A stretch of DNA of 8,986 nucleotides from Bacteroidota bacterium (GTDB lineage: Bacteria; Bacteroidota; Bacteroidia; J057): positions 1 through 8,986 of the forward strand of contig CAUJFT010000081.1 of the NCBI GenBank assembly GCA_963169475.1. The letters are read 5' to 3'. Positions 6,539 to 8,986 of this stretch are shown in pieces. Every line of letters begins with the position of its first letter. The stretch's first letter is position 1. Both the position numbers and the translations under genes were made by a program. A model generated the notes under the pieces. It made no database searches. It was not told the origin of the DNA and worked only from the letters and a program-made list of their open reading frames with translations.

Positions 6539-7300
6539 ATGATTATAAACGAAAAAAACATATCTGAAACAATGAACCTAATAGGTTACGGTTTGGCTAA
6601 GTTTGATTTGGCTTTTGTCAAAGAATTTGGATTTAAATCTAAAACAAGTTTTGCTGAGTATGTTGTAAATTTGGGTTTAGCTGCTACTATTAAAGCAGTA
6701 TTCAATCGTCAAGATAGTTTTGACCCTTATTTTGACAATGGGAGAAAAGGTTGGTGGCAACGAAATCAAAGGGAACATATCAAACATTTTATAGACAGTT
6801 TATTTGAAAAGGAAAATGCACACAGCTTTGCAAACATTGTAAAATTATACATTTCAGAAAATAATCGCACTGTATCTTTTGAAACAGAAAAAATGACTCC
6901 TATCATAAAATCAAAATTTAAACAATTACAAGAAACGGGCAAAGAAGCAGAGTTTTATTTTATGCAAAATTATCAAACTATCACTTCTTTTGAAAATGGG
7001 GCATTAGAAGATGCAAGGCTTTGGGGGGATGGTTATGATTTTCAAATTCAAAAAGAACAAAACTTCTTATTAGCAGAAATAAAAGGAATATCTGCAAATA
7101 GCGGGAATATTCGTATTACAGAAAATGAGTTTAATAAGGCAAATGAATTTAAAAATAATTACTTTCTGGTGGTTATAAGTAATTTATATGGTACACCTAA
7201 AATGACTGTTATAGAAAATCCATTGACCAAAATAGTTTTTGATAAAAAAGAAATCGTAACAACTCAAATTTATTATAACTCCCAAAATTTAAAATGGTAA
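6539..7300 (+). CDS. DUF3883-like PD-(D/E)XK nuclease candidate
   Basis: A 253-residue protein. The C-terminal half, about 130-220, shows the DUF3883 pattern: GKEAEFYFMQNY at 134-145, then DARLWGDGYDFQI at 158-170, then LLAEIKGISANSGNIRITENE at 177-197, and YFLVVISN at 208-215. This matches a PD-(D/E)XK fold, with E138 as a possible helix acid, D167 of GYD as the probable metal ligand, and E180/K182 as the ExK pair. The N-terminal half is helical and holds FDPYFDNGRKGWWQRN at 61-76, which may bind DNA or a partner; I have no function for it. It starts 5 bases after the methylase stop, so it is probably translated from the same message. It may be the restriction enzyme proper, or a helper nuclease to the HNH protein downstream. 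Predicted as cytoplasmic. The fold assignment is by motif only. Confidence 0.72.
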   Translation: MIINEKNISETMNLIGYGLAKFDLAFVKEFGFKSKTSFAEYVVNLGLAATIKAVFNRQDSFDPYFDNGRKGWWQRNQREHIKHFIDSLFEKENAHSFANIVKLYISENNRTVSFETEKMTPIIKSKFKQLQETGKEAEFYFMQNYQTITSFENGALEDARLWGDGYDFQIQKEQNFLLAEIKGISANSGNIRITENEFNKANEFKNNYFLVVISNLYGTPKMTVIENPLTKIVFDKKEIVTTQIYYNSQNLKW

Positions 7301-7307
7301 AACTATT

Positions 7308-7712
7308 ATGAAAGATAGAGTAATGTATGGTGTTGAACGTTTCAATGTTTTGCAAGATTATCGAACTACTGAGATTTTTCCAAGATTGAAAACAGCATTG
7401 GAGTATTCAAGAAAATTGAAGGAAGATGACGGCGTTCACATTCCACTGTTTATTTTTGCAGCTATTTATAATGGGGATAGAATATATAGAGACACGCAAT
7501 CTGGCTTACAAGTTTGGAATTATGATGATTATAGCGATACTATTTTAAAGTATTTACCTTTTGAAATAGTTTTTAATGAAGGTATGACATGTGGTGGAAT
7601 AAGTAACAACTGGTCTGATAAGATAGAAAATTGTAACAGTAATGAAGAAATAAAAAAACTTTTTAATTATCCTAATGATGAAATGTTACTTAAATATTCG
7701 CAAGTCTGGTAA
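7308..7712 (+). CDS. Unknown small protein of the restriction-modification operon
   Basis: A 134-residue protein I do not recognise. It has no signal peptide, membrane helix or cysteine cluster. It is rich in aromatic residues, with beta-like stretches VHIPLFIFAAIYNGDRIYRD at 43-62 and YLPFEIVFNEG near 82-92, and a helix-like YSRKLKED near 33-40. It is acidic overall. I see no Vsr endonuclease motif and no clear helix-turn-helix. The gene starts 7 bases after the DUF3883-like gene and its last 38 bases overlap the start of the HNH nuclease gene in another frame, so it belongs to the operon. By position it could be a subunit of a nuclease, an inhibitor or a regulator, for instance the unidentified ligand of the inverted repeat at 5338-5357. 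None of these has support beyond position. Confidence 0.75.
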   Translation: MKDRVMYGVERFNVLQDYRTTEIFPRLKTALEYSRKLKEDDGVHIPLFIFAAIYNGDRIYRDTQSGLQVWNYDDYSDTILKYLPFEIVFNEGMTCGGISNNWSDKIENCNSNEEIKKLFNYPNDEMLLKYSQVW

Positions 7713-8859
7713 TATCCGTTGGATAGACCAAAAATGTACACCTGATGTGGTTTGCTTTATTGCAGACTGTGTACTCAATTATGTAGATTCGCACCAAGAA
7801 CAAAAAGCGTTTGTAGTAAATGACATTTGGAATAGCGAATATTTTAATGAAAATGTGCAGGCTGTTTTTAGTAAACCTGATGCACAAAACGAGGGTGCAA
7901 GTAGTGAATATGATAAGTTTATTCAGCAGCCTTTAAGAATGTTAGGCTACGCACAAATTTTAAGCTGTGTAAAGAAAGGAAGTCGAAATATATATAGCAT
8001 TCAAAATTATGATTTGCTAAATTTTATTGCATCAAAAGAACGAAATGCTTACCGTTTTCTTTACGAATATATCGTAAAAGTGCTAAGAGATAGTAATATG
8101 CTACAATATTTTGAAGATTTTAAAGCACTTTACGAAAAAGGAACAGCCACCAAAAGCGATTTCCATGTACTAAAAACAGCATATGAAGACTTTATTTTAG
8201 CTAATACTCCCATAAATACAAGGGTTGAAATTAGGCGCATTTTTACGAAAGTTATTAATCCGTATGCTTGCGAGAATAAAATAGCAGGCACAGAAAAGGG
8301 GCATATGGCAGACCATGTTGTAACGTTCAGCGAATTAATGTATAATCGTTTGAATTGGCGGGATATTGGGAAGCAAAAGGGCATGACAAGGCAGGAATTT
8401 GAAGAAACTGTACAAACACACCAAGCAGCAGATTTTAACCAATATTTGATTAACAAAGCCATGGGACAGGTGCGTAGAAAATACGTTTATAGTGAAGTTT
8501 CTGATGAATGGGCGAATGATAAAGCAACAGAAGTGCATCATATTTTCATGAAGCATGAATTTCCACAAATTGCTGATTATATGGAGAATATGATAAAATT
8601 AACGCCTACTCAACACAGAAATCATGCTCACCCAAATAGTAATTATCGAATTATAAGCCGAGATTATCAATATATTTGTTTAATTGCAAAATCAAATAAC
8701 ATTGAAATATCATTGAGCAATAACGAAGATTTTTATTCAACTGAAAACTTTGTGTATGTAGTTAATACAGGCTTGACAAGTGAATTGCCTAATAATTCGT
8801 CATTAAAGTATGTTAGAGAATTTTTAGCAGTATCATATAATCAAAATTTAAGTGATTAA
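7675..8859 (+). CDS. HNH-type restriction endonuclease candidate
   Basis: A 394-residue protein with a C-terminal HNH (beta-beta-alpha metal) site: ATEVHHIF at 284-291, ENMIKLTPTQH at 304-314 and NHAHP at 316-320. H288/H289 with N305 and H314 are the likely catalytic and metal residues. The N-terminal region has strings I associate with bacterial restriction enzymes of this kind: IRWIDQKCTPDVVCFIADC at 14-32, SSEYDKFIQQPLRMLGYA at 77-93 and RRIFTKVINPYACENK at 187-202, followed by YNRLNWRD at 223-230. It probably cuts DNA at a site protected by the methylase of the same operon. The start is uncertain: ATG at 7675 or 7678 both lie inside the upstream gene, and the recognisable sequence starts only at about residue 13. 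No frameshift is needed. The next gene converges 23 bases after its stop. Confidence 0.82.
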   Translation: MMKCYLNIRKSGNIRWIDQKCTPDVVCFIADCVLNYVDSHQEQKAFVVNDIWNSEYFNENVQAVFSKPDAQNEGASSEYDKFIQQPLRMLGYAQILSCVKKGSRNIYSIQNYDLLNFIASKERNAYRFLYEYIVKVLRDSNMLQYFEDFKALYEKGTATKSDFHVLKTAYEDFILANTPINTRVEIRRIFTKVINPYACENKIAGTEKGHMADHVVTFSELMYNRLNWRDIGKQKGMTRQEFEETVQTHQAADFNQYLINKAMGQVRRKYVYSEVSDEWANDKATEVHHIFMKHEFPQIADYMENMIKLTPTQHRNHAHPNSNYRIISRDYQYICLIAKSNNIEISLSNNEDFYSTENFVYVVNTGLTSELPNNSSLKYVREFLAVSYNQNLSD

Positions 8860-8880
8860 TTACTCTAAGTGCCCGCGCAT

Positions 8881-8892
8881 AATTAGTTTATA
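8881..8892. repeat. Right copy of a 12-base inverted repeat bracketing the accessory block
   Basis: AATTAGTTTATA at 8881-8892 is the exact reverse complement of TATAAACTAATT at 4251-4262. The two copies lie just outside the remnants and the restriction cassette, in the orientation expected of terminal inverted repeats, and enclose about 4.6 kb. Match stops on both sides and I see no flanking target duplication. A 12-base match can arise by chance in A+T-rich DNA of this length. Confidence 0.3.
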
Positions 8893-8986
8893 TTGTATAA
8901 ATTTGAAATTATTTTGAGCGTATCTCTGTCGTCCACAAACAAATCAGCCAAATAGAAATCGCTATCTAGAATATTGGCTTTTCTTA
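8883..8986 (-). CDS. C-terminal end of an unidentified gene (runs off the window)
   Basis: Translating the minus strand from the window edge gives an open frame of 33 residues ending at a TAA at 8883-8885: RKANILDSDFYLADLFVDD followed by RDTLKIISNLYNIN. The alternation of acidic and hydrophobic residues is like a real helical C-terminus. The frame is short, so chance is possible, but the base composition shifts here and the gene would converge neatly on the restriction cassette with 23 bases between stops. I do not recognise the family. There is no strong shared terminator; the only dyad is TTTATA-TTG-TATAAA at 8887-8901, made of A and T only. Confidence 0.5.
   Translation of the reverse strand, partial: RKANILDSDFYLADLFVDDRDTLKIISNLYNIN

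Noticed and set aside
7308..7712. Vsr mismatch endonuclease, often paired with C5-methylases
   Set aside because: Size is similar but none of the Vsr patterns (such as the zinc-binding Cys/His set) is present.
7690..8568. Minus-strand open frames inside the HNH nuclease gene
   Set aside because: They are shadows of a long plus-strand gene with an intact HNH site and show Cys/Phe-rich composition typical of antisense reading.
7308..8859. A single gene split by frameshift between the 134-residue protein and the HNH nuclease
   Set aside because: Both ORFs have their own starts and stops with an ordinary overlap, and the nuclease-like sequence begins near residue 13 of the second ORF, so nothing needs joining.
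8887..8901. TTTATA-TTG-TATAAA dyad as a terminator of the restriction operon
   Set aside because: The stem has only A and T pairs, no T tract follows, and it lies within the coding end of the converging gene.
1..8986. tRNA, rRNA, CRISPR array, insertion sequence or integrase
   Set aside because: I found no regularly spaced repeats, transposase or recombinase motifs, and no tRNA- or rRNA-like stretch by eye.

Overview
The window looks like chromosome from a member of the Bacteroidota. The evidence is a DUF4129 / DUF4350 / MoxR / DUF58 gene cluster in the order usual for that phylum, an A+T-rich sequence, a textbook Bacteroidota promoter (TTTG, 19 bases, TAnnTTTG) at 5329-5359, and few Shine-Dalgarno-like sites. 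Genus cannot be told from the sequence.

Left part (1-4153): a minus-strand operon reads 3645 to 1 and leaves the window. Its genes are a DUF4129 membrane protein, a DUF4350 membrane protein, a MoxR-family AAA+ ATPase and the first 126 codons of a DUF58 protein, with gaps of only 11 to 26 bases. Together they resemble MoxR/DUF58 systems, in which an ATPase works with membrane-anchored partners on a folding, assembly or envelope task. A Nudix hydrolase gene diverges from it across a 58-base promoter region.

Middle part (4154-5340): a gene graveyard on the minus strand. It holds a 36-residue C-terminal scrap, the C-terminal portion of an Eco57I-type (type IIG) restriction-methylase, and a scrap of a small, probably secreted protein cut by an in-frame stop. 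The last two lie in the same frame, separated only by stop codons. GC-richer hairpins and short repeats lie around these remnants.

Right part (5329-8859): a complete, visibly more A+T-rich restriction-modification cassette on the plus strand, with its own promoter. The order is C5-cytosine DNA methyltransferase, a DUF3883-like PD-(D/E)XK nuclease candidate, a 134-residue protein of unknown function, and an HNH-type restriction endonuclease candidate. The four genes are 5 or 7 bases apart or overlapping, so they are probably one transcript. A perfect 8+8 base inverted repeat sits between and into the promoter boxes, which suggests repressor control. The methylase should protect host DNA while one or both nucleases cut unmodified DNA. 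Two different nuclease folds behind one methylase, plus an unknown small protein, is the most interesting feature here.

The right edge (8883-8986) holds the last 33 codons of an unidentified minus-strand gene converging on the cassette. A perfect 12-base inverted repeat (4251-4262 and 8881-8892) brackets the whole accessory block. No integrase, transposase, tRNA, rRNA or CRISPR array was seen.
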